DNA of 6,007 nucleotides from UBA1822 sp963634795 (GTDB lineage: Bacteria > Bacillota > Negativicutes > Veillonellales > Dialisteraceae). Every line of letters starts with the position of its first letter. Position 1 is the first letter of the stretch. The stretch is taken from NCBI GenBank assembly GCA_963634795.1, contig CAVHDO010000101.1:1-6007 (forward strand), given 5' to 3'. Below, in pieces: positions 1-4,415 of this stretch. Under the pieces are notes generated by a model that was given only the letters and a program-made list of their open reading frames with translations, was not told the DNA's origin and did not search any database. A program made the position numbers and the translations under genes.

Positions 1-1232
1 TTCTGTCTCATATTCCGTCCCTTATGCCCGAGAGCCTTGTGCTCTTTTTTCTTTGTCGGCTTGTACATCCCCGGGAGGACGACGCGGCGCTTGGGTTTGG
101 GGGCGCGGACGCGGCGGATTTCTCCGTTTTCGTCGTAGCGCGTGATCGTTTCCTCTATCGTGTGTTCCAGGCGACGGAGGAGGGCGCCGTCTTCGGGCGT
201 CGCGTAGGTGATGGCGAGACCCTTTTGGCCGGCGCGACCGGTGCGGCCGATGCGGTGGACGTAGTATTCCAAATTTTTCGGAATGCCGTAATTGAAGACG
301 TGGCTCACACCGGCGGCGTCGATACCGCGGGCCGCGATGTCGGAGGCGACGAGAATTTGCAGCTTGGCCGCCTCAAAATTTCGGAGGACCTGATTGCGTT
401 GCCCCTGGCTCATGTCGCCGTGGAGCTCGTCGACCGGCATGTCGATGTCCTGCGCGAGGCGTTCGGCGAGTGCGTGCGCTTCTTCTTTCGTGTTGCAGAA
501 AACGAGCGCGAGATAGGGATTCATTTCCTTCAGATGGCGGAGAAGCAGGCGATATTTCCGCGGCGCGGTTGTCATATAAATCCGCTGCTCCACGGTGGAG
601 GCGGTCACCTTCGGCGAATGGTCGACCGTTTTCGGCTGTTTCATGTATTTCCGCGAGAGGCGCACGGCGTCGTCCGGCATGGTCGCGGAGAAAAGAAGAA
701 TCTGGCGGCGGCGCGGGGTCTCGTCGAGAATCGTTTCGATGTCTTCCCGGAAACCGGCGGCCAGCATTTGATCCGCTTCGTCGAGGACGACGGCTTTTAC
801 CGCATCCAGAGACAGTGCGCGGCGGCGGAGATGGTCGAGCAGGCGCCCCGGCGTGCCGATGATGAAATGCGGCGCCCGGCGGAGTTTGCGGAGCTGATTC
901 TCAATCGTGCGTCCGCCGATCACGTCCGCGGCGTCTAGCGAGAGCGCTTTGGCAAAAGGCGAGAGCACGTCGAAAACTTGCCGTGCCAGTTCGCGCGTCG
1001 GCGTCATGATGAGCACGGAGACGCCTTCGTCCTCCGACTTGACACGATGAAGAAACGGTAGCAAATAAGCGAGCGTCTTCCCCGTCCCCGTCTGCGATTT
1101 CCCGATGAGGTCCAGCCCTTTCAAAATGCTCGGAATGGCGCTTGCCTGAATTTGCGTCGGCGTGCTGATGCCCTGTTTCTTGAGCAGGGAAACCAAAGTC
1201 TCGGACACGCCGAGCGAGCGAAATGTATCCAT
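1..1232 (-). CDS. DEAD-box ATP-dependent RNA helicase, 3' end outside window
   Basis: This is a superfamily 2 RNA helicase that uses ATP to unwind short RNA duplexes, in such roles as ribosome assembly, RNA decay or cold adaptation. The 410 visible residues carry the whole helicase core in order: Q motif (GISTPTQIQ, 21-29), motif I (SQTGTGKT, 46-53), Ia (PTRELA, 78-83), GG at 106-107, Ib (TPGR, 127-130), II (DEAD, 151-154), III (SAT, 182-184), IV (LVFCNT, 243-248), V (ASDIAARGID, 296-305) and VI (HRIGRTGRAG, 326-335). After the core comes a basic tail rich in Lys and Arg from about residue 373, likely an RNA-binding extension, still open at the window edge. The start is fixed by AGGAG at 1241-1245, 8 nt before the ATG. 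The gene lies 89 nt downstream of the TetR gene, in the same direction. The family is certain. The subfamily (CshA, RhlE or DbpA type) cannot be decided, so no symbol is given. Confidence 0.96.
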   Translation of the reverse strand, partial: MDTFRSLGVSETLVSLLKKQGISTPTQIQASAIPSILKGLDLIGKSQTGTGKTLAYLLPFLHRVKSEDEGVSVLIMTPTRELARQVFDVLSPFAKALSLDAADVIGGRTIENQLRKLRRAPHFIIGTPGRLLDHLRRRALSLDAVKAVVLDEADQMLAAGFREDIETILDETPRRRQILLFSATMPDDAVRLSRKYMKQPKTVDHSPKVTASTVEQRIYMTTAPRKYRLLLRHLKEMNPYLALVFCNTKEEAHALAERLAQDIDMPVDELHGDMSQGQRNQVLRNFEAAKLQILVASDIAARGIDAAGVSHVFNYGIPKNLEYYVHRIGRTGRAGQKGLAITYATPEDGALLRRLEHTIEETITRYDENGEIRRVRAPKPKRRVVLPGMYKPTKKKEHKALGHKGRNMRQ

Positions 1233-1255
1233 AAAAATGTCTCCTATTTTTTGTC

Positions 1256-1284
1256 ACATTACGGAATAAAAAGGGAAACGGCAA
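1256..1284 (-). promoter_or_regulatory. Weak candidate promoter for the helicase gene
   Basis: On the minus strand, TTGCCG (1279-1284) and TAATGT (1256-1261) are separated by 17 bp in the gap between the TetR stop and the helicase start. The -35 box fits well (4 of 6) and the -10 box poorly (3 of 6). No hairpin terminator is visible in this gap, so read-through from the TetR promoter is equally possible. Confidence 0.25.
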
Positions 1285-1321
1285 CATTGCGAAGAGAGGG
1301 CCGAGGCGTGATTTTCTAATT

Positions 1322-1957
1322 TTATTTCTCTATCCCGTCAATTAAGAGATCAATGTACCTCGACAAAGACGCTTCGTTCGCCGTGCAGGGGAGGAAGAAA
1401 CCGGCTTTGTTTCCGTCCAGAATCAAGGGAAACTCGATGGCGGAGAGGAGCTGGATGCTTTTGAGTTCGATGTCTCGTTCATCCGTGAGGCCGGAGAGCG
1501 TGCCGACGATGTGGAGAAATTTCGTCCAGATTTGGTCGTAGAGGAAGGTGAGGTAGACGAAATAGGTGTCTTGGGCGGCGTCGCTGGAAGGGCGGGTGAT
1601 GGACCGGAAAAGCGCCGGATGTTTTTCTGCGAGCGCGAAGTAGGAGAGGATGTAGGTCTTGAGACGTTCGCGCGGGGAAAGACGCGGGTCGTCCAGCGCG
1701 GCGACGATGGTTTCCAAATTTCCCATCATGTACTCCAGCGCGAGGCCGATGAGTTCTTCCTTGGAGCCGAAATAGTAACGGATGGCGGCGATATTGACAT
1801 TCGCCTCTTTGGCGATACGGCGGACGGTCGTATTTTTGAATCCCTGCTCGCGCAGAATTTGCGCGGTGACGACGATCATTTTTTCGCGAATGCGTTCGCC
1901 CTTGTCGGTGAGTTTTTTTTCTGCGAGTTTTTTGCTCGCGTTTTTTTTCTCTGCCAT
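1322..1957 (-). CDS. TetR/AcrR-family transcriptional regulator
   Basis: This is a cytoplasmic DNA-binding regulator, normally a dimeric repressor released by a small ligand. The protein has 211 residues, typical for the family. The N-terminal helix-turn-helix is clear: a helix at about 22-38, then the run from T43-T44-V45 through RRIAKEANVNIAAIRYYF (46-63) to SKEEL (65-69), the standard TetR recognition-helix signature. The rest is helical and variable, as expected for the ligand-binding and dimerisation domain, so the ligand cannot be predicted. The start at 1957 is chosen because GGAGG (1963-1967) lies 5 nt upstream. An in-frame ATG at 2041 would add 28 residues but would lie upstream of the likely promoter. 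Residues 2-19 are lysine-rich and encoded by two A8 runs and one A6 run, an unusual feature ahead of the DNA-binding domain. The promoter is overlapped by a Fur-like site. The helicase gene follows in the same direction. Confidence 0.93.
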   Translation of the reverse strand: MAEKKNASKKLAEKKLTDKGERIREKMIVVTAQILREQGFKNTTVRRIAKEANVNIAAIRYYFGSKEELIGLALEYMMGNLETIVAALDDPRLSPRERLKTYILSYFALAEKHPALFRSITRPSSDAAQDTYFVYLTFLYDQIWTKFLHIVGTLSGLTDERDIELKSIQLLSAIEFPLILDGNKAGFFLPCTANEASLSRYIDLLIDGIEK

Positions 1958-1994
1958 GGAAACCTCCGATATAAAAATCGAATTTTCTTTTTGT

Positions 1995-2023
1995 ATTGTA
2001 GCACAGGTGCGCGAATGGAAGAA
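1995..2023 (-). promoter_or_regulatory. Extended -10 promoter for the TetR gene
   Basis: Read on the minus strand, TGCTACAAT (1995-2003) is an extended -10 element (TG-n-TACAAT). At 17 bp spacing the -35 region is the weak TTCTTC (2018-2023), as often accepted with an extended -10. The site lies about 38 bp upstream of the chosen start codon. The same TGCTACAAT string serves as the -10 of the substrate-binding protein gene at 3672-3680, which supports it as a genuine promoter type in this genome. Confidence 0.65.
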
Positions 2024-2039
2024 ATGATTCTCATTTTTC
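2021..2039 (-). promoter_or_regulatory. Fur-box-like site 1, overlapping the TetR promoter
   Basis: The core ATGATTCTCATT (2024-2035, plus strand) matches the palindromic centre of the classical Fur box GATAATGATAATCATTATC at 11 of 12 positions when read on the minus strand, and at about 13 of 19 overall. It begins within the -35 region of the TetR promoter, where a bound repressor would block RNA polymerase. Fur, or another metal-sensing member of its family, is the likely binder. This is inferred from sequence similarity only. Confidence 0.5.
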
Positions 2040-2056
2040 ATCCCGAAGGGATGTGA

Positions 2057-2075
2057 GAAATGATTTTCATTTTCT
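2057..2075 (-). promoter_or_regulatory. Fur-box-like site 2, upstream of the TetR promoter
   Basis: This is a near-copy of site 1: GAAATGATTTTCATTTT (2057-2073) differs from 2021-2037 at one of 17 positions. Read on the minus strand it matches the classical 19-bp Fur box at about 14 positions. The two sites are 36 bp apart, centre to centre. A shorter third copy, GAAATGATTTT, lies at 2124-2134 but runs into a different hairpin and is probably not a full site. Confidence 0.5.
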
Positions 2076-2183
2076 TGTATTCGCTTTTGGCGAAATTATA
2101 TGTTGTTTTTTGCCTTTCGGTGTGAAATGATTTTGCTTTGCAAAATGCGGCATGCGCCGCGAGTCATTTTTTGCGCTTCTGTA

Positions 2184-2199
2184 CGGAGCTCCTTACAGC
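2184..2199 (+). repeat. Direct repeat copy A (CGG-nn-CTCCTTACAGC)
   Basis: CTCCTTACAGC at 2189-2199 recurs exactly at 2452-2462. With the preceding CGG included, 14 of 16 positions match. The two copies frame a segment of about 250 bp that contains the 40-bp palindrome and an inverted-repeat pair. They may be a target duplication or just repeated intergenic motifs. Confidence 0.5.
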
Positions 2200-2200
2200 A

Positions 2201-2240
2201 CTTCATTTCCTTTCTTTCCCGGGAAAGAAAGGAAACGAAG
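2201..2240. repeat. 40-bp palindrome with no loop
   Basis: The arms 2201-2220 and 2221-2240 are reverse complements apart from one pair (A2205/C2236). The central 30 bp (2206-2235) are perfect, meeting at CCCGGG. Each arm is strongly purine/pyrimidine biased (TTTCCTTTCTTTCCC). It could form a cruciform or a long RNA hairpin. No T-run follows on either side, so it is not a typical intrinsic terminator. Confidence 0.85.
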
Positions 2241-2256
2241 CAAAGGAAAGAAACCG

Positions 2257-2449
2257 CCGCCAGGGCAAAATTCGCCGCCACTCAGGGGCGCCGCCGCTTG
2301 GCCTTGCCAATGCTAACGTCACTGATACGCGCAACCTTTACATCATGACGCATTCTTACCACGCAAGGCCACGAGACGCGTCGTCGCCCCTCGGCGCTCT
2401 GCTTTTCCGGAAATGACGGCGCGGCTCTCGGCGAATTTTGCACAGGCGG
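2257..2449. repeat. Inverted-repeat pair, 21-nt arms 151 bp apart
   Basis: The left arm (2257-2277) and the reverse complement of the right arm (2429-2449) agree at 19 of 21 positions. They share the uninterrupted core GCAAAATTCGCCG (minus-strand copy on the right). The 151 bp between them contain no gene. The arrangement resembles the ends of a small non-autonomous element or a REP pair. No transposase gene is nearby. Confidence 0.6.
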
Positions 2450-2462
2450 GCCTCCTTACAGC
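2447..2462 (+). repeat. Direct repeat copy B (CGG-nn-CTCCTTACAGC)
   Basis: This is the second copy of the motif at 2184-2199, identical over CTCCTTACAGC (2452-2462) and in the same orientation. Its first three bases overlap the end of the right inverted-repeat arm at 2429-2449. Confidence 0.5.
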
Positions 2463-2487
2463 GAGCACAGCTTGGAGTTGTGAGCTT

Positions 2488-2558
2488 GGAGCAGAAAGTG
2501 GTATCGCTTCGCGATGATTTTTATAAAAATTACGCAAAGCGCATCTTCTTAAAGCTCC
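2488..2558. repeat. Imperfect inverted repeat with AT-rich centre
   Basis: The symmetry centre is the perfect 14-bp palindrome ATTTTTATAAAAAT (2517-2530). Moving outward, the two sides continue to resemble each other with small gaps: CGCGAAGCG against CGCAAAGCG, then TGCTCC against AGCTCC. Outside it lie degenerate copies of a GAGCTnTGAGC-like string: AGCTTGGAG twice at 2470-2491, and on the minus strand around 2565-2600. This is typical of intergenic REP-type repeats. No coding function is seen. Confidence 0.45.
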
Positions 2559-2706
2559 GGGCTTCGGGCTCATCGCTCATAGCTCTCAAAGGTTGTCATT
2601 TATTTTGGGTCGCATTTTGGGGCGCGGACCTTTGTGACTGTTGTTTTTTCTTACATAAGTATACTGATGCAAACAGCGCTTTGCTTGTTTGAAAAAAAAG
2701 CAAAGA

Positions 2707-2743
2707 AAAAGGCTGTGACAAAAACACTTTGTCACAGCCTTTT
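2707..2743 (-). terminator. Intrinsic terminator for the substrate-binding protein gene
   Basis: A perfect stem of 16 bp (2707-2722 with 2728-2743) has a 5-nt loop, and the GC-containing part is GGCTGTGACAAA/TTTGTCACAGCC. Read leftwards, the stem is followed by a long T-rich tail (TTTTTCTTTGC, then eight T at 2692-2699), which fits termination of the minus-strand gene ending at 2853. On the plus strand only four T follow, so termination that way would be weaker. Confidence 0.88.
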
Positions 2744-2852
2744 GATGAAGATAGGTAGTTGTTATCCGTCTAATCGTTAATTGTACATGAGAACCGTCGC
2801 ATTCTCTCCGATGTGACGCACGGTAAACGGATAGCGGAAAGCGGGAAGTGGA

Positions 2853-3635
2853 TTATTTCTTATCCGATGTGCCGAACCATTTTTCGTAAATCTTTTGGTA
2901 CTCGCCGTTTTCCTTGAGCGTTTTGAGCGCCTTGTTCACTTTTTCCTGCAATTCTTTGTTGTCCTTCTTCATCGCGATGGCAAAGCCCGCGTTGTCCTTC
3001 GGCGTGCCGACGAGTTTGAAATCTTTGTCCGCGCCTTTTTTCAGGTAATACATCCCGACCGGGGCGTCGATGACGACGGCTTCGACGGTCGCGGCTTTGA
3101 GCTCCATGAACGCCTGCGAATTGGAATCGAATTGTTTCACTTGAGAATTTTTGACTTCGGCGGCATATTTGGCCTGCTGCGTGCCGACTTGCGCGCCGAT
3201 GACTTTGCCTTCGAGATCGGCCCAGTCGTGAATGGTCGTGTCGTCCTTCGGGACGATGATGACGTAGCCTGTTTGGTCGTAGTAAATATCCGAGAAGGAA
3301 ACTTGTTTTTCGCGCTCCGGCGTGATGTCCATGCCCGCGATGGCCATGTCGATTTGTCCGCTCTGGATGGCCGGGATGAGCGCGTCGAAGCCCATGCTCT
3401 TGAATTCCATCGTGCCGCCCATTTCGCGAATGACGGCGTCCGCCAGATCGATATCAAAGCCGACGTATTTTTCGCCTTCGGTAAATTCAAAAGGCGGATA
3501 GGTCGTTTCCGAGCCGACACGAATCACATTGGCGCTATCCTTTGCCGCTTCCTTTTTGTCTCCGCCGCAGCCCGAAAGCAAGACGGCACCCGCCAGAAAT
3601 CCCACGGCCAGCGCCGCTTTCCATTTCATTTTCAT
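2853..3635 (-). CDS. Amino-acid ABC transporter substrate-binding lipoprotein (family 3)
   Basis: This is the extracytoplasmic, lipid-anchored receptor that captures a polar amino acid and delivers it to an ABC importer. The 260-residue protein begins with a lipoprotein signal peptide: KMKWK, a hydrophobic stretch (7-20), and the lipobox L20-S21-G22-C23. The family-3 solute-binding fold follows: GSETTYPPFEF (41-51), GFDIDLADAV (59-68), the GFDALIPAIQSG hinge-side helix (82-93), AGMDITPER (100-108) with the arginine expected to bind the ligand carboxylate, VGTQQ (150-154), and D190 in IDAPVG, the usual acid for the ligand amino group. The start at 3635 is preferred because AGGAGG (3642-3647) lies 6 nt upstream; an upstream in-frame ATG at 3656 would lie before that site. 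It resembles glutamine/arginine/cystine binding proteins, but the ligand cannot be set from sequence alone. No permease or ATPase gene is adjacent. Confidence 0.95.
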   Translation of the reverse strand: MKMKWKAALAVGFLAGAVLLSGCGGDKKEAAKDSANVIRVGSETTYPPFEFTEGEKYVGFDIDLADAVIREMGGTMEFKSMGFDALIPAIQSGQIDMAIAGMDITPEREKQVSFSDIYYDQTGYVIIVPKDDTTIHDWADLEGKVIGAQVGTQQAKYAAEVKNSQVKQFDSNSQAFMELKAATVEAVVIDAPVGMYYLKKGADKDFKLVGTPKDNAGFAIAMKKDNKELQEKVNKALKTLKENGEYQKIYEKWFGTSDKK

Positions 3636-3671
3636 ATTTTGCCTCCTGTTATTCATAAAAGATATTCACTT

Positions 3672-3700
3672 ATTGTAGCAAGCCGTCGGCGCGGCGTCAA
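3672..3700 (-). promoter_or_regulatory. Strong sigma-70-type promoter for the substrate-binding protein gene
   Basis: On the minus strand, TTGACG (3695-3700) and TACAAT (3672-3677) are exactly 17 bp apart. TG sits one base before the -10, making it also an extended -10. It lies 36 bp upstream of the start codon and is the best promoter match in the window. Confidence 0.85.
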
Positions 3701-3721
3701 TTTTTTATCATTTCGGAAACG

Positions 3722-3745
3722 GAGGAAACGGGAGCGTGTTTCCTC
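3722..3745. promoter_or_regulatory. Inverted repeat between the divergent promoters, possible operator
   Basis: GAGGAAAC (3722-3729) and GTTTCCTC (3738-3745) are perfect reverse complements separated by 8 bp. The repeat lies between the -35 box of the leftward promoter (3695-3700) and the rightward promoter (3747-3775). An extra GGAAAC at 3715-3720 repeats part of the left arm. Position and symmetry suit a regulator acting on one or both promoters; no known regulator is recognised. Confidence 0.4.
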
Positions 3746-3746
3746 T

Positions 3747-3775
3747 TTCCGTCAGAGGCCATTGTATGGTATATT
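3747..3775 (+). promoter_or_regulatory. Promoter for the dedA-glycosyltransferase operon
   Basis: TGGTATATT (3767-3775) is an extended -10 element, and TTCCGT (3747-3752) sits at the -35 position with 17 bp spacing, a weak match. The start codon of the DedA gene is about 44 bp downstream of the -10. The poor -35 suggests dependence on the extended -10 or on an activator. Confidence 0.55.
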
Positions 3776-3819
3776 AAATAGAAATATTTTATGGCGGATT
3801 TTCTGATAAGGACGGAAGC

Positions 3820-4398
3820 ATGGAAATCATTACGGATTTTCTGTATCAATATGGATACATCGCGCTCTTTGTGACGATGGCGCTGGAGAATATGAATATC
3901 CCGATTCCCAGTGAAATTATTTTGGGCTTTGCGGGATTTCTTATTTCACAGCAAATTTTTTCTTTTTGGCCGACGGTCGTGATTGCCACCGTCGCCGGGA
4001 TCACGGGCTCGCTCTTGTCGTACTGGATGGGGTACAAGGGCGGGCGCGCCATTTTGCTCAAATACGGCGACAAGGGCGGCCTTACGGGAAAGAAACTCGC
4101 CGCGGCCGATGCGTGGTTTGAGAAATACGGCGGCATTTCCGTTTTCACGGGACGCCTCCTGCCCGGGATTCGCACTTTTATTTCATTGCCGGCCGGGATC
4201 GCGCATTATCCGCTGCCGGAATTTATTTTGCTCAGCGTCGTCGGCACCGTGCCGTGGACGATTTTGCTCGTCTGGCTCGGCGCGCTCTTCGGCGAGAATT
4301 GGCGCGTGATTTTGGATTATCATTATGAAATCGCCGCCGGCTCGATTCTTCTCGTCCTGCTGATTGTGGCGGTCTATTGGTATTTGCGGAAACGGTAA
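3820..4398 (+). CDS. DedA-family inner-membrane protein, probable lipid-carrier transporter
   Basis: DedA proteins are multi-spanning inner-membrane proteins. Several move undecaprenyl phosphate or other phospholipids across the membrane, and some affect proton homeostasis and polymyxin resistance. This one has 192 residues, the usual size. The family signatures are present: E23 and P28-I-P30-S-E32 at the re-entrant loop (plausibly the acidic pair E39/D51 of E. coli YqjA), G71-Y-K-G-G-R76, then F109-T-G-R112-L-L-P115-G-I-R118 (the two essential arginines, six residues apart) and S122-L-P-A-G126. Hydrophobic segments fall at about 11-22, 33-66, 134-154 and 171-188, with a short basic C-terminus. 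AAGGA (3808-3812) lies 7 nt before the ATG. A membrane glycosyltransferase gene starts 17 nt after the stop with its own AAGGAG, so the two are almost certainly co-transcribed. The family is sure; the transported lipid is inferred from relatives and context. Confidence 0.93.
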   Translation: MEIITDFLYQYGYIALFVTMALENMNIPIPSEIILGFAGFLISQQIFSFWPTVVIATVAGITGSLLSYWMGYKGGRAILLKYGDKGGLTGKKLAAADAWFEKYGGISVFTGRLLPGIRTFISLPAGIAHYPLPEFILLSVVGTVPWTILLVWLGALFGENWRVILDYHYEIAAGSILLVLLIVAVYWYLRKR

Positions 4399-4415
4399 AA
4401 ATATAAGGAGTTTTT

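Larger units (their letters stand above)
2076..2706. other. Gene-free, repeat- and hairpin-rich interval
   Basis: No reading frame here has both a ribosome binding site and protein-like composition; the short open frames of 60-90 codons overlap the palindromes on both strands. The interval contains small hairpins: TTCGC/GCGAA (2080-2094), ATTTTGC/GCAAAAT with a 3-nt loop (2130-2146), GCGGC/GCCGC (2147-2160) and ATCGC/GCGAT (2503-2515). There is a 10-bp palindrome TTTCCGGAAA (2404-2413). The larger repeats listed separately at 2184-2558 also lie here. The density of dyads suggests a patchwork of small non-coding mobile or REP-like elements. Confidence 0.6.

Noticed and set aside
24..938. Long plus-strand open frame opposite the helicase gene
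   Set aside because: It is the antisense shadow of the DEAD-box gene: low-complexity Arg/Asp/Val-rich translation, no ribosome binding site, while the other strand holds every helicase motif.
1511..2056. Plus-strand open frame opposite the TetR gene
   Set aside because: Its translation is acidic and Phe-rich with no domain, and it mirrors the helix-turn-helix gene on the other strand.
2096..2692. Several 60-90-codon open frames in the gene-free interval
   Set aside because: They overlap each other on both strands, pass through the palindromes (so both strands give the same FLSRERKE string), and lack ribosome binding sites.
2632..2743. Possible small RNA: TATACT (2660-2665) on the plus strand followed by the hairpin at 2707-2743
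   Set aside because: No acceptable -35 box at 16-18 bp, and the T-tail on the plus strand is only four bases; the hairpin is better explained as the terminator of the minus-strand gene.
2789..2806. Small hairpin GAGAA/TTCTC downstream of the substrate-binding protein gene
   Set aside because: Only five base pairs with an 8-nt loop; not a terminator or recognisable riboswitch.
2777..2852. Minus-strand frame ending in TVRHIGENATVLMYN just after the substrate-binding protein gene
   Set aside because: It reads like a protein C-terminus, but has no ATG or ribosome binding site and its upstream part is only another frame of the lipoprotein gene. It could be a gene remnant but cannot be supported.
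2895..3806. Plus-strand open frame of about 300 codons opposite the substrate-binding protein gene
   Set aside because: Antisense shadow of a high-GC-wobble gene; the minus strand encodes a full lipoprotein with signal peptide and strong expression signals.
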